Positions 1-5,080 of a DNA stretch of 5,148 nucleotides are shown here, piece after piece. The notes under the pieces are model-generated. The model saw nothing but the letters and a program-made list of their open reading frames with translations. It did no database searches and was not told the origin of the DNA. The position numbers and the translations under genes are program-made. The stretch comes from Acidobacteriota bacterium (GTDB taxonomy: Bacteria; Acidobacteriota; Terriglobia; UBA7540). The stretch's first letter is position 1, and every line of letters starts with the position of its first letter. The stretch spans positions 1,515 through 6,662 of the forward strand of contig JAJYJL010000468.1 in assembly GCA_021789565.1 (NCBI GenBank). The letters run 5' to 3'.

Positions 1-117
1 AAGAACCAGGACCTTGGCGCCGGCCTTGGTCAGAACGTAAGCGGCCATGCCGCCCCCTGCTCCTGAACCCACAATGATTGCGTCGTAGACTTTTGAAGGC
101 TTTTTAATTTGTGCCAT
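1..117 (-). CDS. GMC-family FAD-dependent oxidoreductase, N-terminal fragment
   Basis: This is the first 39 codons of a gene that continues off the left edge. The visible protein begins MAQIKKPSKVYDAIIVGSGA and then reads GGGMAAYVLTKAGAKVLVL. That is a beta-alpha-beta Rossmann nucleotide-binding fold: beta strand at residues 11-16, the glycine-rich turn GSGAGGG at 17-23 that wraps the FAD diphosphate, a helix, then a second strand at 34-39. The Gly-rich turn followed by an Ala-rich helix is typical of GMC oxidoreductases (choline, glucose or gluconate dehydrogenase-like flavoenzymes), which oxidise alcohols or sugars. There is no signal peptide in the fragment. The ATG is preceded by AGGA 9 nt upstream and a GGGG run 2 nt upstream. 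A weak promoter candidate (TTGTGA, 16 nt, TAATTT) lies at 162-135 on this strand. The gene is divergent from the SRPBCC gene. The exact subfamily and substrate cannot be read from 39 residues; another FAD/NAD-binding family remains possible. Confidence 0.8.
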   Translation of the reverse strand, partial: MAQIKKPSKVYDAIIVGSGAGGGMAAYVLTKAGAKVLVL

Positions 118-186
118 ATCCCCTTGTCCTGCCTAAATTATTTCCGTGGGAGTTTATCACAAAAGACGCACCCCTGGTTTCTCACT

Positions 187-192
187 TATGAT
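187..192 (+). promoter_or_regulatory. Possible -10 box for the SRPBCC gene
   Basis: TATGAT matches five of six bases of the TATAAT consensus and lies about 140 nt upstream of the preferred start. No good -35 box is found 16-18 nt upstream, so this is only a weak candidate. If it is used, transcription would begin near 199, leaving a leader that contains the hairpin at 218-240 and making the GTG at 211 unlikely as a start. Confidence 0.2.
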
Positions 193-217
193 GCGCGTTG
201 TTAGATTTCGGTGGTTT

Positions 218-240
218 GCCGGCCCGCTGGAAAGGCCGGC
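218..240 (+). other. GC-rich hairpin in the leader of the SRPBCC gene
   Basis: GCCGGCC (218-224) and GGCCGGC (234-240) are perfect inverted repeats around a 9-nt loop. No T-run follows, so it is not an intrinsic terminator for the plus strand. It sits in the divergent region between the GMC and SRPBCC genes and could be an mRNA leader structure or a protein site. I compared the surrounding sequence by eye with common riboswitch cores (cyclic-di-GMP, cobalamin) and saw no match. Confidence 0.4.
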
Positions 241-330
241 CGGAGCCCAGCCGAAAGCCTGGTGTCCGCCACGGAGTTCTGGCGCCGGATGGAACAGCCC
301 TCCCGGGGCGTGTTAACATTCAAGGATATG

Positions 331-1401
331 ATGACGGGTATGGAACGGGCAGAGGGGCGTTCGTTATCGAGTCTGGTTCTGTTCTTTCTGTTTGCAACCT
401 TAGGGCTGTGTGCGATAAGTTCATCGGAATTTGTAGCGGCAGAATTAAAGCCAAAGACTCTAGAGGCGTTTAATAGTTACGTCGCGGAGTCTGAAGCGCG
501 CATGAAGCGCAAGGAAAGTCTCCCAACTGATTTGCTCTATATCGAGACTCTACCCAAGCCCCAGTATGACTCCATTATGGCGGTACTCAAGCAGGGCGAA
601 GTCTACGTGCAGCCGGTTCGCATGAGCGATTCCGAAGGGGATCCCATTGACGTCCCAGACGGCATGATCCATCACTGGGTTGGTGACGTTTTCATTCCGG
701 GAAAATCTGTCGCCTCTGCGCTCGATGTGCTGCGGGATTACGACAATTTCAAGAACATCTATAAACCTGAGGTCATCCGCTCGCGCCTGGTCAGGCGGGA
801 AGATCACGATGACTACAAGGTTTATTTGCGTCTGCAGAAGAAGAGCATTGTGACGGTCACGCTCGATACGTGGTATGACATCCATTTCACGCCGGTCGGG
901 AAGGATTCCGGCTACAGTCGGAGCGTCTCGACCCGCATCCAGCAGGTTGAAGACGCCGGAACGCCCAGCGAACATCTTGACGCGGTCGGGGACGACAGCG
1001 GTTACCTCTGGCGCATCAATTCCTATTGGCGCTACCAGAAGTGCGACAACGGTGTGATCATTGAGTGGGAGTCGATCGCCCTCTCGCGCGATGTTCCCTT
1101 TTTGGTGGCATGGTTTGTCAATCCGTTAATCCGAAAAATTGCGCGTGAAGCCGTGAATGACATGCTGACCGCCACACGAAAGGCTGTGTTGGCTGAGCAT
1201 CGTCAGGGCAGCCAGGCGGAGTATGGAATGCCGCCTTCTCGGTTGGCGGCTCACCTTCCCCATGCGGCCGCAGTGTGGCAAGGCTCGCCGCAGGTACGGG
1301 AAAAGACAGCCGGGAAACAGCAGAGTGCGGGATCTACTTTGGCGGAATTTCCGCCAATACGCGGGGAATTCGTGCCTGTACAGGAACAATGCCGGCGTTG
1401 A
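331..1401 (+). CDS. Exported SRPBCC/START-like protein of unknown function
   Basis: From the preferred ATG the protein has 356 residues. Residues 1-37 look like a signal peptide: basic n-region (R6, R10), hydrophobic core SLVLFFLFATLGLCA (14-28), and a cleavage-like VAA before E38. There is no lipobox. The core at about 114-285 begins HHWVGDVFIPG, includes a YDNF element, GYLWRINSYWRYQ (224-236) and WESIALSRDVP (246-256), and ends in a helix around MLTATRKAV. This pattern fits the helix-grip SRPBCC/START superfamily, whose members bind hydrophobic ligands in a cavity; the assignment is by general pattern and no ligand or reaction can be named. After about residue 290 there is a polar tail of roughly 65 residues rich in Q, S, P and A with no recognisable domain. 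The start is uncertain: ATGs at 289, 328, 331 and 340 and a GTG at 211 share the frame. AAGGA at 322-326 lies 4 nt before ATG 331, and starting near here puts the signal peptide at the N-terminus. The stop codon is 8 nt from that of the convergent pilin gene. Confidence 0.7.
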   Translation: MTGMERAEGRSLSSLVLFFLFATLGLCAISSSEFVAAELKPKTLEAFNSYVAESEARMKRKESLPTDLLYIETLPKPQYDSIMAVLKQGEVYVQPVRMSDSEGDPIDVPDGMIHHWVGDVFIPGKSVASALDVLRDYDNFKNIYKPEVIRSRLVRREDHDDYKVYLRLQKKSIVTVTLDTWYDIHFTPVGKDSGYSRSVSTRIQQVEDAGTPSEHLDAVGDDSGYLWRINSYWRYQKCDNGVIIEWESIALSRDVPFLVAWFVNPLIRKIAREAVNDMLTATRKAVLAEHRQGSQAEYGMPPSRLAAHLPHAAAVWQGSPQVREKTAGKQQSAGSTLAEFPPIRGEFVPVQEQCRR

Positions 1402-1409
1402 GAGATCGT

Positions 1410-1727
1410 TTACCTTGCGGGGGCGTTTTTCAAGACATTTTGTACCTGGTTGGGACTATCTCGTTTGGATTGAGAGGAATCGCCCCACCCTGGTTCTGAG
1501 GCTGCCTTACTTTGCCAAGCCCCAAACATGTGATGATCACTGGACGGGGCGGGCATCGAAGCCCCCGTCACTTTGCCGGTAGCATCGGAATAGAGTTCGC
1601 CCACCGCGGACGCAACATTCTTCATTGAGACAACCGCAATCAGCGAAAGCAGGACCAAAATCAACGCATATTCAATCAAGCCCTGTCCTTCATCTTCACA
1701 CCACAACCGTAAGGCTAAGCCAGCCAT
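1410..1727 (-). CDS. flp: Flp/Fap-type (type IVb) pilin precursor with long C-terminal tail
   Basis: The 105-residue product has a short leader MAGLALRLWCEDEG followed by QGLIEYALILVLLSLIAVV. This is the hallmark of Flp pilins: prepilin peptidase cleavage between G14 and Q15, with Glu and Tyr at mature positions 5 and 6 (E19, Y20), and a hydrophobic assembly helix at about 17-33. Flp pilins form thin adhesive fibres exported by the Tad machinery. Family members are usually about 50-70 residues; here a polar tail rich in S, P, K and Q (about residues 55-105) extends the mature protein to 91 residues. The start is well fixed: AGGGAGG at 1740-1734 lies 6 nt before the ATG. No tad or prepilin-peptidase gene is visible nearby, so the assembly genes must be elsewhere if it is used. 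It may instead act as a pseudopilin. The frame is intact. Identification of the N-terminal module is firm; the role of the tail is unknown. Confidence 0.88.
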   Translation of the reverse strand: MAGLALRLWCEDEGQGLIEYALILVLLSLIAVVSMKNVASAVGELYSDATGKVTGASMPAPSSDHHMFGAWQSKAASEPGWGDSSQSKRDSPNQVQNVLKNAPAR

Positions 1728-1778
1728 TCATTTCCTCCCTATGCTGTGTGTCCCCTCCGATGACTCCCAGCCCACAGA

Positions 1779-1796
1779 TCAGCGGTCATGCGCTGA
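1779..1796 (-). other. Short stem-loop in the pilin mRNA leader
   Basis: TCAGCG (1779-1784) and CGCTGA (1791-1796) are perfect inverted repeats around a 6-nt loop, about 50 nt upstream of the pilin start. If transcription begins near 1810 the stem lies in the 5' leader, where it could affect mRNA stability or translation. A 6-bp stem of this size is not rare by chance. Confidence 0.3.
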
Positions 1797-1817
1797 GAGC
1801 TGAGCCTACATGACTAT

Positions 1818-1846
1818 AATCTATTGAGGAATTGAAACGGCCGCAA
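1818..1846 (-). promoter_or_regulatory. Candidate sigma70-like promoter for the pilin gene
   Basis: Reading the minus strand, TTGCGG (1846-1841) is followed after exactly 17 nt by TAGATT (1823-1818), which overlaps TATAGT (1818-1813). Each box is only a partial consensus match. It would give a leader of about 80 nt. A second weak candidate further upstream is TTGAAT, 17 nt, TGTTAT, ending near 1920. The AT-rich context supports a promoter in this area more than either exact assignment. Confidence 0.3.
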
Positions 1847-1855
1847 TCGTACGAT
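1846..1855. promoter_or_regulatory. Perfect 10-bp palindrome, possible operator upstream of the pilin gene
   Basis: ATCGTACGAT is a perfect palindrome that touches the distal edge of the candidate -35 box at 1846-1841, a common place for a regulator site. A related looser symmetry surrounds it: GATAGT at 1853-1858 and its inverse ACTATC at 1901-1906. No regulator gene is present in the window, so its role as an operator is inference. Confidence 0.3.
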
Positions 1856-2056
1856 AGTTCCGTTAATCAGCTGGTATCTGTAAAAGATGCGTTAACGATT
1901 ACTATCTTTATAGATTGATAACATGGTTAATCCTTTCGTCATTCAAGTCATGGTACAGCTTCGGTTGCGGAGAGGCTGCGGCATTGCCGATCGGATTGCA
2001 CGTCAATGGCAGGAATGGCGCTGGGGCGGCATCGTTATCGAGCCTGGGACTTCAAC

Positions 2057-2069
2057 CGGAACTGTTCCG
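2057..2069. repeat. Interrupted palindrome CGGAACTGTTCCG downstream of doxX
   Basis: CGGAAC and GTTCCG are perfect inverted repeats with a single central T. It lies about 30 nt beyond the doxX stop. No T-run follows on the minus strand and the one-base loop is too tight for a terminator hairpin, so a protein-binding site or chance is more likely. It does not match a binding motif I can name with confidence. Confidence 0.3.
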
Positions 2070-2100
2070 CAGGTTTGCTGGAGCAAGTGCGTGTGGGTTG

Positions 2101-2499
2101 TCAGTTCTTCTTGCGAATCAAACGATCGAGACTGGCAGGCCCGCCTCCGGCCACAAACAGATACAGGAAGACGAAGCAATACACCATGGCAAGTTCTCCG
2201 CCGTTCAGGATGGGGAAAAAGCCTCTTGGAAAATGAACCCTGAAGTACGCCACCGCCATCTCGCCTGAGAGGATGAACGCCACCGGCACCGTGAAAAGCC
2301 CGAGTATCAGCAGGACTCCGCCGAAGCTTTCCAGCACGCCCGCCACTCCGAACAGGGAGAACAGGTTGATGTGTCGATGGCCCCCGAACAGTCCGAAAAG
2401 TTTTTGGAACCCATGCAGAGAAAAAGTGAAACCCACAACGATTCTCAACACGGAACGCACCCAGGGTTCAGCCGAGCGAATTGAAGACAGACGAGCCAT
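2101..2499 (-). CDS. DoxX-family integral membrane protein
   Basis: The product has 132 residues and four predicted membrane segments at about 14-38, 47-69, 70-87 and 103-118. DoxX-family landmarks are clear: RIVVGFTFSLHGFQKLFG (19-36) with the basic residue after helix 1, ESFGGVLLILGLFT (57-70), then GEMAVAYFRVHFPRGFFP (79-96) and NGGE (99-102), ending in a GGGPASLD motif before the basic C-terminus. The family is named after the terminal-quinol oxidase subunit DoxD/DoxX. Many bacterial members have been linked to redox or thiol stress, but the specific role here is unknown. The start is decided by the Shine-Dalgarno: GAGGAGG at 2513-2507 lies 7 nt before ATG 2499, but only 1 nt before the in-frame ATG at 2505. 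The gene is 98 nt downstream of the LmbE-like gene on the same strand and could share its transcript. Confidence 0.9.
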   Translation of the reverse strand: MARLSSIRSAEPWVRSVLRIVVGFTFSLHGFQKLFGLFGGHRHINLFSLFGVAGVLESFGGVLLILGLFTVPVAFILSGEMAVAYFRVHFPRGFFPILNGGELAMVYCFVFLYLFVAGGGPASLDRLIRKKN

Positions 2500-2506
2500 C
2501 AACATA

Positions 2507-2513
2507 CCTCCTC
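2507..2513 (-). promoter_or_regulatory. Strong ribosome binding site that fixes the doxX start
   Basis: GAGGAGG lies 7 nt upstream of ATG 2499. The alternative ATG two codons upstream, at 2505, is only 1 nt from this element and is therefore unlikely to be used. Confidence 0.75.
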
Positions 2514-2563
2514 AAGGTTTTGACAATTTGTTTGTTCACTTTCGTTTAGCAGATTGGCGGCCG

Positions 2564-2583
2564 GCACGCAAGGGATTGCGCAC
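2564..2583 (-). other. RNA hairpin between the LmbE-like gene and doxX
   Basis: On the minus-strand transcript, GTGCGCAA pairs with TTGCGTGC around a TCCC tetraloop, giving an 8-bp stem that includes two G-U wobbles. In plus-strand RNA the same positions would be A-C mismatches, so the full stem forms only in the lmbE-doxX direction. It starts 14 nt after the LmbE-like stop codon. No U-run follows, so it is not a standard intrinsic terminator; it could mark a processing or stability site in a shared transcript. Confidence 0.4.
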
Positions 2584-2597
2584 TGGCCACGCCACAT

Positions 2598-3470
2598 CTA
2601 TTTCTCCTTGGGGAAAAACGGAAACAGCCTGCGAATCTCCGTGTCGCTGGGCTGAGCGCCATACTCCGTGATTTCGAAAGCTTCGGCGTGACGGATGGAA
2701 TCCGCCTGCGCGCCATACCACTTTCTGAGTGATGCCTTCCACGCGGCGGGCACTCCGCTCCGCCACTGCGACCGGAGCCACTGCTCGCGGGCCGCAGGGT
2801 CTTTCGGCACCTGTTCCAGGTTGCCGTCATGCCATGGCAGCCATTCATAAACCTGGGAAACGTGCGCGTCCAGCATGTCGATTTTCTTGTCGAAGACGTC
2901 ATCAATGGAGACCACGATATCCGGCCGGAAGGGTTGCGGGCGCTGGAAGCGGTCCGAGTAATAGAGGAACACCGGATTCTTGCTCAGGGCGGGGACGTGG
3001 CTGACGACGTCTGGCACGGTCACCATGTAAGCGGCGTCCTGCACCACGATTCCCGTGTTGCGATGGTCAGGATGGTAATCGTTGGGCCGAGGCGACAGTA
3101 CAATGTCGGCATGCCACTCACGAATCTCCCGGATCACCTGGCGGCGCACTGCAAGCGTGGGCAGTAATTCGCCATCGTGGTTGTCAAGCACGTCGTAGAC
3201 GATGCCGATGCGCCGTCCAGCCTCAAGCGCTTCCGCGCGGCGGCGCTTGGCCAGGGGGCCTCCGCCTTCAGAGAAATGGCCTGCATCGCCGTTGGTGAGC
3301 GAAACAAATTTGACCATTGCTCCGGCCGCGGCGTACTTGGCCGCAAGTCCGCCGGCTTTAATGTCGCAATCGTCAGGATGCGCGCCGAAAGCAATCACAC
3401 GCAACCTGGCATTGGTTTGGGCGGCCAGGGGTGAAGCCGCAATCAGCAAGAATGCCAGAACCCACGCCAT
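2598..3470 (-). CDS. Exported PIG-L/LmbE-family zinc-dependent N-deacetylase
   Basis: The 290-residue protein starts MAWVLAFLLIAASPLAAQ, a signal-peptide-like stretch with likely cleavage around residue 17 or 18, although its n-region lacks a basic residue. The LmbE fold follows: strand RVIAFGAHPDDCD (24-36) carries the AHPDD signature, with H31 and D34 as predicted zinc ligands and D33 as the catalytic base. RPNDYHPDHRNTG (128-140) carries the HPDH motif, with H136 as the third zinc ligand. Known members remove acetyl groups from N-acetylglucosamine-containing small molecules or lipids (MshB, BshB, PIG-L). The substrate here is unknown, and export would suggest an envelope or extracellular glycan. 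The start is supported by GAGGTGA at 3482-3476, 5 nt upstream, and by the promoter at 3530-3502, which lies downstream of the longest possible start (3575) and overlaps the ATG at 3506. The length fits the family. Confidence 0.9.
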   Translation of the reverse strand: MAWVLAFLLIAASPLAAQTNARLRVIAFGAHPDDCDIKAGGLAAKYAAAGAMVKFVSLTNGDAGHFSEGGGPLAKRRRAEALEAGRRIGIVYDVLDNHDGELLPTLAVRRQVIREIREWHADIVLSPRPNDYHPDHRNTGIVVQDAAYMVTVPDVVSHVPALSKNPVFLYYSDRFQRPQPFRPDIVVSIDDVFDKKIDMLDAHVSQVYEWLPWHDGNLEQVPKDPAAREQWLRSQWRSGVPAAWKASLRKWYGAQADSIRHAEAFEITEYGAQPSDTEIRRLFPFFPKEK

Positions 3471-3475
3471 GGATG

Positions 3476-3482
3476 TCACCTC
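3476..3482 (-). promoter_or_regulatory. Ribosome binding site of the LmbE-like gene
   Basis: GAGGTGA lies 5 nt upstream of the ATG at 3470. It is the best Shine-Dalgarno among the possible in-frame starts and places the signal peptide at the extreme N-terminus. Confidence 0.75.
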
Positions 3483-3501
3483 GCAGAACTGGAATAAGCA
3501 A

Positions 3502-3530
3502 CTCATACGCTTATCCCAGCCGTGAGTCAA
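3502..3530 (-). promoter_or_regulatory. Sigma70-like promoter for the LmbE-like gene
   Basis: On the minus strand, TTGACT (3530-3525, five of six consensus bases) is followed after exactly 17 nt by TATGAG (3507-3502, four of six). Transcription would begin near 3495, giving a leader of roughly 25 nt that contains the Shine-Dalgarno at 3482. This is the best promoter match in the window. Confidence 0.55.
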
Positions 3531-3764
3531 GCGCAACCGCTGTGTTGTGCGGCGGGCGCATGGCATCACCGGCATCCCGTCTTTTCCGTCGAAGCTTCTT
3601 TTCCGCAGCCCCGCACAAAGTATCTGTCAGCAACTCTGCCGTTTCCGGTAGCCGCCCGGCATCCGGTTCCCACCGGGTTGTGTTTGGTGCGCAAAAATCC
3701 CTGCCGAGACCCAATTCTTCCTGTAAAATCTTGTATCAGCGTGGTTTGTAACCGGAGGCTTCGT

Positions 3765-3875
3765 ATGCCGTGGGGTTTGGCAGCGTGCCGTTTGCTGCAA
3801 CCCGGCCCTTGGCAGGTGCGAAGCCGCTTCCGGTCTTGCGGGGGGCTAAGGTATGAACCTCCTCATCCATGTTGA
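3765..3875 (+). CDS. Possible 36-residue leader peptide ahead of the MscS gene
   Basis: The frame starts at an ATG preceded by GGAGG (3754-3758) at an ideal 6-nt spacing, the strongest Shine-Dalgarno on the plus strand in this window. It encodes 36 residues beginning MPWGLAACRLLQPGPW and ends at TGA 3873-3875, overlapping the first 23 nt of the MscS gene in another frame. The MscS gene itself has only a G-run at 3840-3845 and AAGG directly next to its start, so ribosomes finishing this ORF could help start the channel gene. The peptide is rich in R, C, P and W, with no domain. It may equally be a chance ORF behind a fortuitous GGAGG, or the remnant of a start shifted by a frameshift: a TAA at 3847-3849 closes the MscS frame just upstream. 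Confidence 0.35.
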   Translation: MPWGLAACRLLQPGPWQVRSRFRSCGGLRYEPPHPC

Positions 3876-4734
3876 AAGAATTCTCTCCTACACCCTCTTC
3901 AGGGTAGGCGGGGAACCGATCACTCCGTTCGACCTGATTGCATTTGTCCTGATCCTGGTCATCACCGCATTGATTGCGCGCAAAGTCAGGCGCTTGCTGG
4001 AACTTTACTTCCTGCGCAGGCTGCCCGTGGAGGCCGGAGCTCAATACGCTGTGGCCTCGCTCACTCAATACTGCCTGTGGGTGATCGGACTGCTGATTGC
4101 ATTGAGGGTTCTCAACATCAATCTGACGGCCATCGCCGTTGTCGCGGGCGCGCTCGGCATCGGCATCGGCTTCGGCCTGCAGAACATTGTGGCCAATTTT
4201 GTTTGCGGCCTGGTGCTGCTGGTGGAGCGGCCCATTCGCGTGCGCGACCGCATCACCATGGAAGGCGTGGAAGGCAATGTGCGCGCGGTGAATTTTCGCT
4301 CTACCCTGATTGAAACCAACGATAACATCTCGGTGATCGTGCCCAACTCTGAATTTATCAACAAGAAAGTCATCAACTGGTCGATTGGTGATCCCAAAGT
4401 GCGCATTCACGTTCCAGTCGGTGTGGCCTACGGTTCGAACCTGGAAACCGTGACCCGGACGCTACTCAGGGTGGCGGCTGAGACGGAAGGCGTCCTCAAG
4501 CAACCGGCCCCCGAGGTCCGGTTTATTGAATTCGGCAATTCCTCGCTGAACATGGAACTGCTGGTGTGGACCCTGGAGCCGGCCAAGCATTTCCTGCTAC
4601 GGAGCCGGCTCAATTACGCTATTGATGCGGCTTTTCGGCAGGAAGGCGTGGAAATTCCGTTCCCACAGCGCGACATCCATGTGAAATCGGCAGGAGGTCT
4701 GGAAGGTATTTTCAACGCCCCAAAGGGGTCGTAG
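3853..4734 (+). CDS. Small-conductance mechanosensitive channel (MscS family)
   Basis: The 293-residue protein has two hydrophobic helices at about 26-43 and 66-86, then the pore-lining TM3 at about 92-125. TM3 contains the Ala/Gly-packed AVVAGALGIGIGFGLQ (95-110) and NIVANFVCG (111-119). The cytoplasmic beta domain follows with VERPIRVRDRI (124-134), VIVPNSEFIN (161-170), a signature of the family, and the C-terminal IPFPQRDIHV (268-277). Such channels open under membrane tension and release solutes during osmotic downshock, acting as heptamers in the inner membrane. The length matches the compact E. coli MscS form (about 286 residues) with no large N-terminal extension. The ATG at 3853 is the first start after an in-frame TAA at 3847. 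It has no strong Shine-Dalgarno; G-run 3840-3845 lies 7 nt upstream. It is the only clear plus-strand gene in the right half and appears monocistronic, apart from the possible leader ORF. Confidence 0.95.
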   Translation: MNLLIHVERILSYTLFRVGGEPITPFDLIAFVLILVITALIARKVRRLLELYFLRRLPVEAGAQYAVASLTQYCLWVIGLLIALRVLNINLTAIAVVAGALGIGIGFGLQNIVANFVCGLVLLVERPIRVRDRITMEGVEGNVRAVNFRSTLIETNDNISVIVPNSEFINKKVINWSIGDPKVRIHVPVGVAYGSNLETVTRTLLRVAAETEGVLKQPAPEVRFIEFGNSSLNMELLVWTLEPAKHFLLRSRLNYAIDAAFRQEGVEIPFPQRDIHVKSAGGLEGIFNAPKGS

Positions 4735-4763
4735 GAGGCTTGGTTAAAGCGGAAAAAGCATCC

Positions 4764-4799
4764 CGCCGGGTGCAATTCCCGTCGAGCGCGTTATTTTTT
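4764..4799 (+). terminator. Weak candidate terminator of the MscS gene
   Basis: CGCCGGG (4764-4770) pairs with CCCGTCG (4778-4784) with one mismatch around a 7-nt loop, 29 nt after the stop codon. A T-rich run, TTATTTTTT, follows at 4791-4799. The 6-nt gap between stem and T-run and the internal mismatch make this a poor intrinsic terminator, but it is the only candidate downstream of the gene. Confidence 0.35.
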
Positions 4800-5061
4800 G
4801 CTTCGCTGATCAGGCCGATTCATTATATTCTATTAGTCCTGGTTGTCACGGACAGGATCGCTGCCTTAAGTTTCGTATTCCGGACATTACACTGATGAAT
4901 GTCGGCGAAAAGGCTCCTTGATAGGTGCCGATGGCGATGAGCCTTGGAACTGTTGCGGTCCGCTTCGGGCGCCATTCAAAGAGGCAGGTTCTGAAAGTAT
5001 GACCTGCGACGCTTTCTCGTGATGGCGTATCGGCTGGCCCGTTGGTTTCTATGATTGAGGC

Positions 5062-5080
5062 GTGGGAATGGCGTTCCCAC
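5062..5080. repeat. Perfect 7-bp inverted repeat GTGGGAA/TTCCCAC
   Basis: GTGGGAA (5062-5068) and TTCCCAC (5074-5080) form a perfect stem around the 5-nt loop TGGCG. The plus strand continues with an A-run, and on the minus strand the T-run precedes the stem, so it is not an intrinsic terminator in either direction. The compact form resembles short dispersed palindromic (REP-like) elements or an operator, but only one copy is present here. Confidence 0.45.

Larger units (their letters stand above)
1728..2100. other. Gene-free region: pilin upstream region and doxX downstream region
   Basis: No reading frame here has both a ribosome binding site and a protein-like composition. The part next to the pilin gene (about 1728-1930) holds its Shine-Dalgarno, a 6-bp stem TCAGCG/CGCTGA at 1779-1784/1791-1796, a small direct repeat GCTGAG-A-GCTGAG at 1792-1804, and an AT-rich block at about 1807-1935 with promoter-like boxes and a palindrome. 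The part next to doxX holds the palindrome CGGAACTGTTCCG at 2057-2069. I see no intrinsic terminator with a T-run for doxX. Confidence 0.6.
3471..3852. other. Divergent intergenic region between the LmbE-like and MscS genes
   Basis: This stretch holds the LmbE-like promoter and ribosome binding site on the minus strand, and on the plus strand the MscS leader with a possible short ORF at 3765-3875. A weak plus-strand -10 candidate, TAAAAT, is at 3724-3729, with CTGCCG 17 nt upstream as a poor -35. The rest (about 3540-3700) shows no gene or repeat I can support. Confidence 0.55.

Noticed and set aside
211..330. Longer N-terminus of the SRPBCC protein from GTG 211 or ATG 289
   Set aside because: These starts would put 14-40 residues before the signal peptide. 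GTG 211 has no good ribosome binding site and overlaps the leader hairpin; GGAG before ATG 289 is 12 nt away.
1915..2268. Plus-strand open frames across 1915-2268, overlapping the doxX gene in antisense
   Set aside because: No ribosome binding site, no recognisable domain, and they run over the clear DoxX coding region.
3471..3575. 35-codon longer N-terminus of the LmbE-like protein
   Set aside because: It would place arginine-rich residues before the signal peptide and start upstream of the best promoter. ATG 3470 has a strong Shine-Dalgarno.
3511..3714. Minus-strand 67-codon frame with a TTG start upstream of the LmbE-like gene
   Set aside because: AGGA stands near the TTG, but the frame covers the good promoter at 3530-3502, the composition is unlike a protein family, and no domain is visible.
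3736..4410. Long minus-strand open frame (224 codons) antisense to the MscS gene
   Set aside because: Its translation is rich in H, Q, D and N with no domain, as expected for the reverse of a GC-rich coding frame. The MscS frame is unambiguous.
4742..4790. tRNA-like fragments: GGTTAAAGCGG resembling a D-arm and CCGGGTGCAATTCCCG resembling a T-arm
   Set aside because: Too few bases lie between them for an anticodon arm and variable loop, the T-loop lacks the TTC, and no pairing acceptor stem is found. Chance or a very decayed remnant.
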